The translations under genes were made by a program, and so were the position numbers. The notes beneath the pieces are model-generated. The model was given only the letters and a program-made list of their open reading frames with translations, was not told the origin of the DNA and made no database searches. A stretch of 42,979 bases of DNA from a virus. The stretch lies in IMG/VR virus record IMGVR_UViG_3300037180_000029, positions 1-42,979 of that record. One strand, 5' to 3'. Below are positions 1 through 7,166 of this stretch, piece by piece (the first letter of the stretch is position 1; the number at the start of each line of letters is the position of its first letter).

Positions 1-392
1 TTAGAACCATCTCTATCTTTATCGTGCCTATCCTCATGGCATCCAGCGCACAGCAGGACGCACTTGCACAGCTCCCCTATTAACTGCTTCCAGGATCTAG
101 CTGTGCCGCTTGAGATGTTGAACATCTTGCCTTCTAGGTGGTGGAAGTGATTCGGCTCGTCAACCACCCCGCAGTCTTCGCATGGCCCTCGGCGCAGCTC
201 ATCTATAAACTCGCGCTTGCGTTTGCGGTCTAGATGCCTGTGCTCGGAGCGCGTGCGGCCTGGCGGTCGCGGATGGGGCACATATTGCGGGGCATTGATG
301 CCTCGCGGCAAGATGTCTCGCTTTTTAGCACGCTTCTCTCTACCGGTCGGCAGACCAAAGTACGCGCTTGCACTGGGGCATTCTTTCGGCAT
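1..392 (-). CDS. HNH endonuclease, 3' end beyond the window edge
   Basis: The frame opens with ATG at 392, after the ribosome site GGGAGAG, and runs 130 codons to the left edge without a stop. The C-terminal half shows the zinc-type HNH layout: CEDC (residues 71-74), FHHLEGK (83-89) and LCAGCHEDRH (114-123), whose histidines and cysteines form the metal site of the HNH fold. HNH nucleases of this kind cut or nick DNA and in phages often assist packaging or act as homing or host-degrading enzymes; which applies here is not visible. The basic N-terminal 60 residues may bind DNA. It is the last gene of the left operon and overlaps the preceding gene by 53 bases. If the window ends are joined, the frame continues 11 codons from 42979 to a TAG at 42946. 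Confidence 0.85.
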   Translation of the reverse strand, partial: MPKECPSASAYFGLPTGREKRAKKRDILPRGINAPQYVPHPRPPGRTRSEHRHLDRKRKREFIDELRRGPCEDCGVVDEPNHFHHLEGKMFNISSGTARSWKQLIGELCKCVLLCAGCHEDRHDKDRDGS

Positions 393-585
393 GAGCTGCT
401 CTCCCTTGCAGGCTATCCACGACCGGCGCACTGCAGGTTGAGCAGTATATCAAGGTTGAGCCAGTTGATCTAGTCGCGACAGTTGCGATCGCAGAGCCCA
501 GGCGCTTGGTTTCCGCCTTCGCTCCGCGGCGCACGCGATACTCGATCTCCATCGCGTGGGCGATGCCTCTATTCATGCCGCTCAT
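340..585 (-). CDS. small Cys-pair protein of unknown function
   Basis: This 81-residue frame starts with ATG at 585, overlapping the previous stop in an ATGA junction, as most genes here do. A more upstream start at 660 would lie inside the preceding gene and is less likely. The N-terminal half is basic and polar; the C-terminal half has CSTC (about residues 48-51) and a further Cys, suggesting a weak zinc-binding site. The 3' end overlaps the HNH gene by 53 bases in another frame, which is long for this genome, so the exact end or even the reality of the gene is less sure. No family recognised. Confidence 0.5.
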   Translation of the reverse strand: MSGMNRGIAHAMEIEYRVRRGAKAETKRLGSAIATVATRSTGSTLIYCSTCSAPVVDSLQGRAAHAERMPQCKRVLWSADR

Positions 586-878
586 TGAAGCAGGCTCCCA
601 GCCGCAAACTTCGCGTTCATGGCTGCGCGCAGCTGCGCAGCACGGGTTAACTCTAACCACTCGTCGTGATTCACGGCGGTCACGTATCTTGCTGTGATGT
701 GGCTATTTAGCTGCTGCTCCAACTCCTGCGCAACGTCGATATCGAAGGCATCTTGCAACACGAATTGCCAATAGCGGTGGTCCTGCACAAATTCAGCGGC
801 CGCTTCGTCGACCACCACATGCAAGTAGGCTTGCACACGGTAGAGCATCACGTATCCGAATAGGGCTTTAGCGTCCAT
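582..878 (-). CDS. hypothetical 98-residue protein
   Basis: The frame starts with ATG at 878 behind the ribosome site GGAAGG. The protein is rich in aromatic and acidic residues (YVMLYRVQAYLHVVVDEA near the start) and looks soluble and mostly helical; I see no catalytic motif. It is the second gene of the operon driven by the promoter/operator at 1112-1141 and stops in an ATGA overlap with the next gene. The position beside a repressor-type operator suggests an early-expressed host-takeover or defence-related gene, but this is only inferred from context. Confidence 0.65.
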   Translation of the reverse strand: MDAKALFGYVMLYRVQAYLHVVVDEAAAEFVQDHRYWQFVLQDAFDIDVAQELEQQLNSHITARYVTAVNHDEWLELTRAAQLRAAMNAKFAAGSLLQ

Positions 879-881
879 TGG

Positions 882-1091
882 TCACCTTCCGCCCATTTGG
901 CTGTTGATTTGCTCGGCCCAGAGGTTGCGATCTTCTGGGTACTCATAGCTGAAATCGATTGCTTTCAGCTGCCTGTAGACCTCGCCCAGCTTTGACCATC
1001 CATAGGAATGGCGCGGGAATTCGGACTGCGCTTGGTCGATGTGATTCAGCGCAGAGATTATATCGCCGAGAGCTTCATAGCTGGGTTTCAT
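882..1091 (-). CDS. hypothetical 69-residue protein, first gene of the left operon
   Basis: I place the start at ATG 1091, seven bases after GAGG; a GTG two codons upstream (1097) is possible but poorly spaced. The product is a small acidic helical protein with no motif I recognise. It directly follows the inverted-repeat operator and promoter at 1112-1141 and has a short leader with a clear ribosome site, unlike two other operator-controlled genes in this window. Three bases separate its stop from the next gene's start. Confidence 0.65.
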   Translation of the reverse strand: MKPSYEALGDIISALNHIDQAQSEFPRHSYGWSKLGEVYRQLKAIDFSYEYPEDRNLWAEQINSQMGGR

Positions 1092-1111
1092 GACCACACC
1101 TCAATGTCATA

Positions 1112-1141
1112 ACCATAGTACCAACATGGTATTATGGTCAA
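1112..1141 (-). promoter_or_regulatory. operator and promoter of the left operon (site A)
   Basis: An inverted repeat covers 1112-1138: ACCATAGTACCA, a 3-base spacer, then TGGTATTATGGT, with 11 of 12 positions paired. A minus-strand promoter overlaps it: TTGACC (1141-1136) and TACTAT (1120-1115) with a rather short 15-base spacer. The half-site TAGTACCA/TAATACCA recurs at 28661-28683, 42493-42508 and 42891-42898. I infer that the ribbon-helix-helix protein at 42515 binds here. Confidence 0.6.
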
Positions 1142-1180
1142 GTGTTTTCTGAGATGTCTTGCGGAAAGATTTGCACAGCC

Positions 1181-1189
1181 TGTGGATAA
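1181..1189 (-). promoter_or_regulatory. perfect DnaA box
   Basis: TTATCCACA on the minus strand matches the consensus DnaA box exactly. It lies in the AT-richer non-coding stretch between the left operon promoter and the end of the late genes. A single box can occur by chance, but two near-matches occur at 42907-42935, which is close by on a circular map. Confidence 0.4.
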
Positions 1190-1216
1190 TTATAGGACTG
1201 CTTCTATCTTAATGGT

Positions 1217-1249
1217 AATGGCGTGAAGGTGGGATTCCCTCACGCCATT
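1217..1249. terminator. 10-base-pair hairpin after the late genes
   Basis: AATGGCGTGA (1217-1226) pairs perfectly with TCACGCCATT (1240-1249) across a 13-base loop. It sits 16 bases past the stop of the last late gene (1266) and before the left operon, where a terminator is expected. There is no run of T after the stem on either strand, so it may be an imperfect or factor-assisted terminator, or an RNA-stabilising hairpin. Confidence 0.45.
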
Positions 1250-1265
1250 CGGAATTGCGGGTTTG

Positions 1266-1772
1266 CTAGGTGGTCTGCGCGAAGGTGAACGATGTTACAT
1301 CTGCAGATCCGGTGCCAGATGCGCCGAATACCTGGCTGGTGCTGCTGGCCACTACAGCGTCGGCGTTTGTGTAGGTTGTGGTCAGCGTGAAGCCGGCCGC
1401 AGTCTGCGCAACAGTGTTGACCGTAACCAGTAGGCCGGTTGGGTCTACTGAAATCGGGTAATTGGTTGGGTCAGAGCTGACTGTTACCGGTACTGGCTGG
1501 GTCGCACTGAGGGGGTTGTTCGGTGTGATTGTGATTACTGGTGCTGGGCTGGTGCCTGGTGTGAACGGTTGCATGGAATTCTCCTGTGTAAAAGTGAAAA
1601 ACTCTACATCTGCCAATTCGGGCAGAAGCTGGTCGATCTTTTTGCTGATTACGTGCAGCTCGTCGCAGCAGCAGCGTGCCTGCTCATTTGCCGCCTTCAT
1701 TTCTTCGAGAAGCCAGGTCAGCAGCTGGGACTCTTTGGTCTCGCCGGGCTTGAATGGTGGCTTGCTGGGCAT
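1266..1772 (-). CDS. hypothetical protein with coiled N-terminus and beta-rich C-terminus
   Basis: The 168-residue protein starts at 1772, directly after the previous gene. Residues about 14-55 are charged and helical with a Cys triplet (RCCCDELH); a Pro-rich linker follows, and residues about 75-168 are Thr/Ser/Val rich with the texture of an Ig-like beta-sandwich (PVTVSSDPTNYPISVDPTGL). That mix suits a small virion decoration or accessory fibre protein. It is the last gene of the long late transcript; the hairpin at 1217 follows. No family identified. Confidence 0.7.
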   Translation of the reverse strand: MPSKPPFKPGETKESQLLTWLLEEMKAANEQARCCCDELHVISKKIDQLLPELADVEFFTFTQENSMQPFTPGTSPAPVITITPNNPLSATQPVPVTVSSDPTNYPISVDPTGLLVTVNTVAQTAAGFTLTTTYTNADAVVASSTSQVFGASGTGSADVTSFTFAQTT

Positions 1773-1774
1773 GG

Positions 1775-2065
1775 CTAGGCTTTCACTGCTGGTTGCGCGG
1801 TTGCTGGCAGAATGGTTGCGCCTGCTGCTTTGGCGTGGGTGAGCGCCTGAATGATTGCCTGTATGCCAGTGGCCGCAGCGCCCGCGATCGCGGCGTCAGG
1901 GCCCGTCAGCACCGCGCCGGTAACGCCAGCTGCGAGCTGCAGCGCATCGGTCGCAATCTGGGTTTTGGTTTCGGTCGACGCGGTGGAATGAATCTGAAAT
2001 ACGCCTTCAACCATGTAGGGGGCTAGCTGTAGAATGCCCATCAAAGATTGCAAATTAAACTTCAT
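1775..2065 (-). CDS. small hydrophobic Ala-rich protein in the lysis region
   Basis: I choose the ATG at 2065, which has AAAGGA a suitable distance upstream; the open frame extends further but would run into the preceding gene. The 96-residue product has an amphipathic N-terminus (MKFNLQSLMGILQLAPYMVE) and an Ala/Gly-rich hydrophobic middle (about residues 40-75). It lies between a holin-like gene and the end of the late operon. It could be a lysis accessory or a minor virion protein. Confidence 0.65.
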   Translation of the reverse strand: MKFNLQSLMGILQLAPYMVEGVFQIHSTASTETKTQIATDALQLAAGVTGAVLTGPDAAIAGAAATGIQAIIQALTHAKAAGATILPATAQPAVKA

Positions 2066-2294
2066 TGGGTCCTTTCGCGGGGGTTTTGTGCGTGGAAGTA
2101 TACCAGCCGACCAGGCCCGCGACTGCGGGGATGGCTTCATGTAGGCCCGATGGGGTTTTTGCCCAAACATCAATCACAAACTGGTGAAACGGTGGAACTG
2201 CCGCATAGGCGATGAATGCCGAAGACCACACGCCAGCCACCACATGGGAGAACCCACCTTGCTTCGCAAACCAGCTAGATATCGCTTTCCACAT
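2055..2294 (-). CDS. probable holin-like membrane protein
   Basis: Starts at ATG 2294 after AGGTGG and encodes 79 residues. Two hydrophobic stretches (about residues 15-34 and 52-66) are joined by a short segment with WAKTPSGL, and the tail is charged (STHKTPAKGPNEV). Size, two membrane segments and position two genes after the endolysin fit a class II-type holin, the protein that makes the pore letting endolysin reach the cell wall. The assignment rests on architecture and context only. Confidence 0.55.
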   Translation of the reverse strand: MWKAISSWFAKQGGFSHVVAGVWSSAFIAYAAVPPFHQFVIDVWAKTPSGLHEAIPAVAGLVGWYTSTHKTPAKGPNEV

Positions 2295-2307
2295 AGCGCC
2301 ACCTATC

Positions 2308-2583
2308 CTACTCTTTTTCGATCGTCGGTCCATTGGCTTGCGTGATCCCGGCAGAAACAGCATCTTTGATCGCCTGCCTGTCCCGCTGCCGGTCCTCGCC
2401 CTTACCAAAAGCTACGGCTTGTTTTAGCGCTATAGTCTCAGTCAGCTGGCCGTCCACCTTGGTCTCCACGTGGCCCAGTCTGGCATATACCTTGGCAACA
2501 AAGTAGCCGATTACTCCTGTGGCCAGGGTACCGAGGAACGTTCCGATCGTGGTAATCAGCTGCATCTGAACCTGTGGCTCCAT
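2308..2583 (-). CDS. single-pass membrane protein of the lysis module (holin or inner-membrane spanin candidate)
   Basis: This 91-residue protein starts at 2583, immediately after the endolysin stop. It has one N-terminal membrane segment (about residues 9-31, ITTIGTFLGTLATGVIGYFV) followed by a long charged helix with likely coiled-coil character (GHVETKVDGQLTETIALK onward). One anchor plus a periplasmic-type coiled coil is the plan of an i-spanin; small anchored helical proteins next to endolysins are also annotated as holins or antiholins. I see no matching o-spanin lipoprotein beside it. Confidence 0.6.
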   Translation of the reverse strand: MEPQVQMQLITTIGTFLGTLATGVIGYFVAKVYARLGHVETKVDGQLTETIALKQAVAFGKGEDRQRDRQAIKDAVSAGITQANGPTIEKE

Positions 2584-3045
2584 TTACCCTAGTTCTCCTC
2601 GGTGGGCATCGTAAATCTCAAGTACCAGCTTACCCCGGTTTGGGTCCGTGCTCCACGTCTTGCTCACCCAGGTTACGAAATCAGCTCCGGTTTCTGCTTC
2701 GAGCGCGGCTGCGTAGTTCGGGTATTTCGCTGCGTCATCTTTTAGCAGTTGCATGCGCGCGGCAAACGACTCGGCAAGCGTGGGGAAGTTGACCCAGTTC
2801 GCCTGCACGGTTACGAATTTGCCTTGAATAAATTCCCTGGTCGGCAGGGCCAGGGTTGGAAATTCGGCGGTCGCTGTCGATTGCTTTTGCCCGAACACGT
2901 TGTTCGCTTGGCGGTAAAGCTGCGAGGTTCCCCAGGCGCTTTCTAAAACTCCCTCGCACGCGGCAAAGCTGGGCCAGATATGGTCCGAGGCTTTCGCTGC
3001 ATCGCGAAGGTGAAGCAGCACGGCGATTTGGGCGGGGGTGCTCAT
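2584..3045 (-). CDS. endolysin, glucosaminidase (FlgJ/GH73-like)
   Basis: The 153-residue protein matches the glucosaminidase fold of FlgJ-type peptidoglycan hydrolases, which cut the beta-1,4 bond between N-acetylglucosamine and N-acetylmuramic acid. The signature is CEGVLESAWGTSQL (residues 30-43), with Glu35 as the expected catalytic acid, followed by ANNVFGQK (47-54). No signal peptide is visible, so release probably needs the membrane proteins encoded just downstream. The start overlaps the stop of the giant fibre gene in a TAATG junction. Domain identity is clear; bond specificity is inferred from the family. Confidence 0.85.
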   Translation of the reverse strand: MSTPAQIAVLLHLRDAAKASDHIWPSFAACEGVLESAWGTSQLYRQANNVFGQKQSTATAEFPTLALPTREFIQGKFVTVQANWVNFPTLAESFAARMQLLKDDAAKYPNYAAALEAETGADFVTWVSKTWSTDPNRGKLVLEIYDAHRGELG

Positions 3046-6000
3046 TAGTTTGGGTTCCCAAACACGAACGCGCCCCAGGTTTCAGAGTTCAACACCGCCG
3101 AGGTGATAGTTACGGTCGTGCCAGATACCGTGCAGCCGACTGCCCCGCCCGTCAAGGTTGCGCTCTGCTGTGTAGCGATGCATACCGGCGTCGTATAAGT
3201 ATGGCCTAGAGTTATCGCGCAACTGGTGCTGGCAGACATGGCGCAGGTTCCGCCCGTACTGCTGGCAGCCGTCTGAACCATTGAAGGCAGCAGCGCACCG
3301 CTGCTAAAGGTCTGCGCAACGCTGAATGTCTGTGCGAGATTAATCCCGGCTAAAGTGATGGAGGCATCGGGGACCGTTAGCGTCCTAAGGTTGCTCGCAG
3401 TGATGCTGGCCGCAGAGAAGTGGAATTGCTTGGATGCTGTCGTGGTGTCGTAAAAGACGAAGTTGGGTGCAGGAACGCCTTCCGTCCCGCCCGTGAATGA
3501 GAACGGATTAAGTTGAATGGTGGTGCCATCGTCCAGCGCCAGATAGATCCCGTTCGCCTGCACTGAGATAGTAGAAGTGGTTCCAGCATTTTGAATCTTC
3601 ATGGCCCTGGCAGTGCCACCGTTGATTGTTATCGTCGAAGATCCGGTTGAAGCGTTGGCGAGCTTTACAAAGAAGAAATTCCCCGCCACGGTGCCTGTAT
3701 ACGACGTGTCTCCCAGCGTGATCGCATAGGCGTTAGCCGATCCGGTATCGACCGCGTACCCCTTGAACTGAAGCGAGTTCGCGTTGTCGTAGCGCTGGAG
3801 ATTATTGGTCGCGTCGGCCTTGACGGTGACGCCGGAATTGTTATTCGTGATCGCATTGTGGGTCGAAGTAAAACTCCCCGATCCATTCACGAATGACAGG
3901 CCGGCGACCACTAGGGCGGTATTGACCGTATTCGCCACCGTGATCCCGGTCGCCGTGCTGCTGGCAACTTCCGCCTTCATTACCTGGTTCTTGACATTCA
4001 CCGCGCCGCAGCCATCGATTTGCCAGATCGCCGTGGTGGTGTCCGAGTTGCTGGTCTCGGTGTAATCGTTGACAAAGTTGACAGTGGAGACATGGGCTCC
4101 GGTGTCATGGCAGTACATCGCAGGCAGCGCGGGTCCGGGGTGGACAATGCTCGAATCCGTAACCGAAAAGTCCGATTGCCCCAGCGTGCTATCGGCGAGC
4201 ACCAGCAGCGGCGTGGAAACGTAATTGCCGTTGATCTGGCTATGCTGAATAGAAGATCCGCAGCACGCGCCGTACACCTTCAGGTCGACAGCATCGATAT
4301 CGTCGAAGAAGACCATGTGATCCCATGTCGAACTGTCATACGCGGGGCCGAGGATATAGGCGTTAACCCCATTGGCAGTGGCTGCCCCTGATCCGGCATG
4401 GTTAAAGACGGCAAAATTCGCAGCGTAATAGTAATCGCTGCTTGAAGGCGAGGTGCAGTAGTTGTAGCCTAGATTCGAGCCACTGGCAGGCGAGATTTTA
4501 AACATGCTTCCAATCCCGCTGGCCGGCGATGTTCCGATGATGCTTGCCCCTCCATACTGCTTGATTGTGCAGGAAGTTCCATCGGTCATTCCTCCTAACC
4601 AAGAGCCGGTAGCAGGAAGAATTAGCTTTACCGGCGCACCACTGGAATTGCCAACTACAACCTGCGCCGCTTCGGTCAGCGTTCCACTCTCCTGGCTTGC
4701 ATCCACGATCCCTGTCGTGTTGCCGTTGGTCAACGCGATGGCGTCGGCCATGGCCGCGTTGACGCGTGCATCCACCGTACTGCCGGGGTATAGCGCGGAA
4801 ATGCTCACCCCGTTCACAACCTTTTGATTTACCGTGGACACCGCGCTTCCGTTTAGCGTAACCACGCCAGATGAAGGACGGCAAAGATAAGTGTCAGAGG
4901 CCGACTGTCCGTTCGTGGCGGAGCTCCACTGCAAGCAGGCGTTACTGGGGATTGCAGGTCCAGGGCTGGTGTTGAATCCTCCGATAGCATTGTTGAGTAT
5001 GTCCATCAGCCAATTTCCAGAAGTGCTGTCGTTTGCAATAAAGCGCGGGTACCCGCTATCAGAGATGCTTTGGATATTGTGATTGCCGCCGAATTGGATT
5101 AAGTCTCCGCTTGGAATCTGCAGGTTTGCGTTGACGGCAAGAGATCCGCTTATTCCGTTGATTGTGCCGGTTGTGATCGTGGCTGCCAGCGAAGGATTCG
5201 GATACGTCCCCGCGAGAGTCCCGCCCGCTGGTCCCGCTGGTGCACCTCCAGCCAACCCAGGCAGGTAGTCGCCCATGGTTTGCCCGCAACCCGTGTCGTT
5301 TGCCACAACATCAAGTCCAGCCAGAGCCTTTGACGTATAGTCCGATGGGTTAACTATGGGACCAGATTGGGTGACGAATTCCTGCCATCCCGTTGGGGCT
5401 CCGCCACCGGTACACAAAGACTTGGTGCCAATGATATTCACTTGGTTTATCGCAGAGATAGCTGATGCGAAATAGAATGTCGCTGATCCAGGACTGACGT
5501 TCCCACTCGTCAGACCACCTGTACCTTCGAACGTGGAGGCTTGGAGGGTGAAGGGTTGGGTGATCTCTACCCAATGCTGAAATATATTGTCGAATTCTGT
5601 CCCGATGAAATGATCGCCGCCGATTGTGGTGCCGCCAATCGGGATGAACGTCGGATGCAGGTGGATGTGAGTTGACTCTCCATCGCCAGTGAAGAACCCT
5701 GCCACCGATCCCTCGTAGATCACGATGTCTTTTGACGTGCTGTCTGAGTTGTAAAACTTGATGCCGTAGTTGACATTAGGAGTCTGGTAGACCTGCACAT
5801 AAAATGGCCCAACGCATCCGGTTGCGCCTGTCATCGGCGTGATTGCCGTCACCGCCCCGCCAGCAATCGTTGCCACGCCTCCGCCCGTCGGCATTGTCGT
5901 GCAAGGCTGAGGCGCAGAGCCACCTTGATATCCCTGCAAAAGCACCTTGGTTAGACCCGTGTAGGTGTTGGCATAGCAGCTCCCACCGCTCACAATGGTA

Positions 6001-7166
6001 AAAGTGATCGTCGTTGTGCCCGAAGCGGTGATATTCGCGCAGTTTCCAACGCTGAAGTCTGGGTAGATTCCGATGTTGATATGGCTGGGAAATACCTGAA
6101 ACGCGTCTCCTCCGGTAACACCAAACTCGATGACGTGATCTGATCCAGGCTTTACGTCTCCCACGCTCAGGTTTTCAAAGTAACTCTGGCCAATCTTGCT
6201 TTCATCGATGGCAGCAGAAGCTAGACCTCCTCCATCAATAGTCATGTTGGCGAGGCGCATGTTCGCGAAGGCTGCTCCGCCCGCAGGCCGGGAAAACACC
6301 GGAAGTGCTGCGGTCCCGTTGTAAACAATCTTCGTGCATGCGTCCCCGCACCCTTCTCCGCTCACCGCAAAGCTGTCATCAAAACTATTCCCATCCGTGG
6401 GAGAAATGAGGGGTTGGTTGGTGTGGTAGACGCTAGCACCCCAGACGACTTTTTGACTCATGTGATTCTGGAGCATGTCTGCAACTGCGGTGTACCATGC
6501 GCAGGTGCTGAGGTCAGATGGCAAGTTGTTTGTGACTGGGTACCAAATGAATCCATTGGTTCCCGGCGTGGTTGCATGGTTAGGCTCGCTGACCGCTATG
6601 TAGTTGGCCCCTGAATAACTTACCGTTTGGCACTGGGGCGCATCGACCGTAGAACTGTATGGAATCACGGCTTGCCCTATTCCTGAGTAGGCGAAGCCAT
6701 CGGCGTAGTAGACGTGGTTGAAGTGGTTGACATTGAACGATGTGCGAAGTCCGGCTAGCAGGGGCTGAACCACATATTGCTCTTGGTTCGCCGCAAAAGA
6801 CAGCGGCACCACCTGCAACGCTAAGGCATTCCCAGCTCCAGTGGTCACCGGCGTAAGTCCGTAAGAACCGGTGTTAATCCCCAGAAGGGTAGTGATGTCG
6901 TTCGATACTGCAGCGCGTGATGCTGTTGGACTAGTCCCAAAAACAACGGCATTCGTAGGGAGGGTCGCACCCCCACCGCTGCAGCCCGGGCAATCCACCA
7001 GCACATAGCCATTCGCGTCGACAGGAATGTAAAGCCAGTTTGCGCCCGCGGCGTTGTAGCCGATCATCGAACCGTTGGGGCCGGTTTTGCCGGTACCGGC
7101 TACTTGCTGGGCGGGTGCGCACAGGGTCATCGTAATTAAAAATAGAACCGGTTCTATTTTTCTCAT
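3045..7166 (-). CDS. giant tail fibre/spike protein with signal peptide (1373 residues)
   Basis: Starts at ATG 7166 in an ATGA overlap with the previous fibre gene. Residues 1-19 form a Sec-type signal (MRKIEPVLFLITMTLCAPAQ). Residues about 22-66 are a Gly-rich module ending PVDANGYVLVDCPGC, shared with two other fibre genes. The middle contains two long beta-rich regions typical of right-handed beta-helix spikes; one begins GSTVDARVNAAMADA, as in pectate-lyase-like spikes, and is preceded by a Gly/Pro fibre repeat (GGTLAGTYPNPSLA). The C-terminus is a small Cys-containing beta domain. Such proteins recognise or degrade surface polysaccharide. The first codons carry a perfect 24-base palindrome. 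A signal peptide on a virion fibre is unusual. Confidence 0.8.
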   Translation of the reverse strand: MRKIEPVLFLITMTLCAPAQQVAGTGKTGPNGSMIGYNAAGANWLYIPVDANGYVLVDCPGCSGGGATLPTNAVVFGTSPTASRAAVSNDITTLLGINTGSYGLTPVTTGAGNALALQVVPLSFAANQEQYVVQPLLAGLRTSFNVNHFNHVYYADGFAYSGIGQAVIPYSSTVDAPQCQTVSYSGANYIAVSEPNHATTPGTNGFIWYPVTNNLPSDLSTCAWYTAVADMLQNHMSQKVVWGASVYHTNQPLISPTDGNSFDDSFAVSGEGCGDACTKIVYNGTAALPVFSRPAGGAAFANMRLANMTIDGGGLASAAIDESKIGQSYFENLSVGDVKPGSDHVIEFGVTGGDAFQVFPSHINIGIYPDFSVGNCANITASGTTTITFTIVSGGSCYANTYTGLTKVLLQGYQGGSAPQPCTTMPTGGGVATIAGGAVTAITPMTGATGCVGPFYVQVYQTPNVNYGIKFYNSDSTSKDIVIYEGSVAGFFTGDGESTHIHLHPTFIPIGGTTIGGDHFIGTEFDNIFQHWVEITQPFTLQASTFEGTGGLTSGNVSPGSATFYFASAISAINQVNIIGTKSLCTGGGAPTGWQEFVTQSGPIVNPSDYTSKALAGLDVVANDTGCGQTMGDYLPGLAGGAPAGPAGGTLAGTYPNPSLAATITTGTINGISGSLAVNANLQIPSGDLIQFGGNHNIQSISDSGYPRFIANDSTSGNWLMDILNNAIGGFNTSPGPAIPSNACLQWSSATNGQSASDTYLCRPSSGVVTLNGSAVSTVNQKVVNGVSISALYPGSTVDARVNAAMADAIALTNGNTTGIVDASQESGTLTEAAQVVVGNSSGAPVKLILPATGSWLGGMTDGTSCTIKQYGGASIIGTSPASGIGSMFKISPASGSNLGYNYCTSPSSSDYYYAANFAVFNHAGSGAATANGVNAYILGPAYDSSTWDHMVFFDDIDAVDLKVYGACCGSSIQHSQINGNYVSTPLLVLADSTLGQSDFSVTDSSIVHPGPALPAMYCHDTGAHVSTVNFVNDYTETSNSDTTTAIWQIDGCGAVNVKNQVMKAEVASSTATGITVANTVNTALVVAGLSFVNGSGSFTSTHNAITNNNSGVTVKADATNNLQRYDNANSLQFKGYAVDTGSANAYAITLGDTSYTGTVAGNFFFVKLANASTGSSTITINGGTARAMKIQNAGTTSTISVQANGIYLALDDGTTIQLNPFSFTGGTEGVPAPNFVFYDTTTASKQFHFSAASITASNLRTLTVPDASITLAGINLAQTFSVAQTFSSGALLPSMVQTAASSTGGTCAMSASTSCAITLGHTYTTPVCIATQQSATLTGGAVGCTVSGTTVTITSAVLNSETWGAFVFGNPN
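7138..7161. repeat. perfect 24-base palindrome (TAGAAC element, copy 1)
   Basis: The core TAGAACCGGTTCTA is flanked by five A on the left and five T on the right, so all 24 bases are self-complementary. It lies within codons 2-10 of the 3045-7166 gene. Near-identical elements occur at 30117-30130 and 42283-42296. A palindrome with almost no loop suits a dimeric DNA-binding protein better than an RNA hairpin. Confidence 0.7.

Noticed and set aside
1-16. Partial TAGAAC-like sequence at the left edge (TTAGAACC)
   Set aside because: Only one half is present and the second half does not appear even if the ends are joined.
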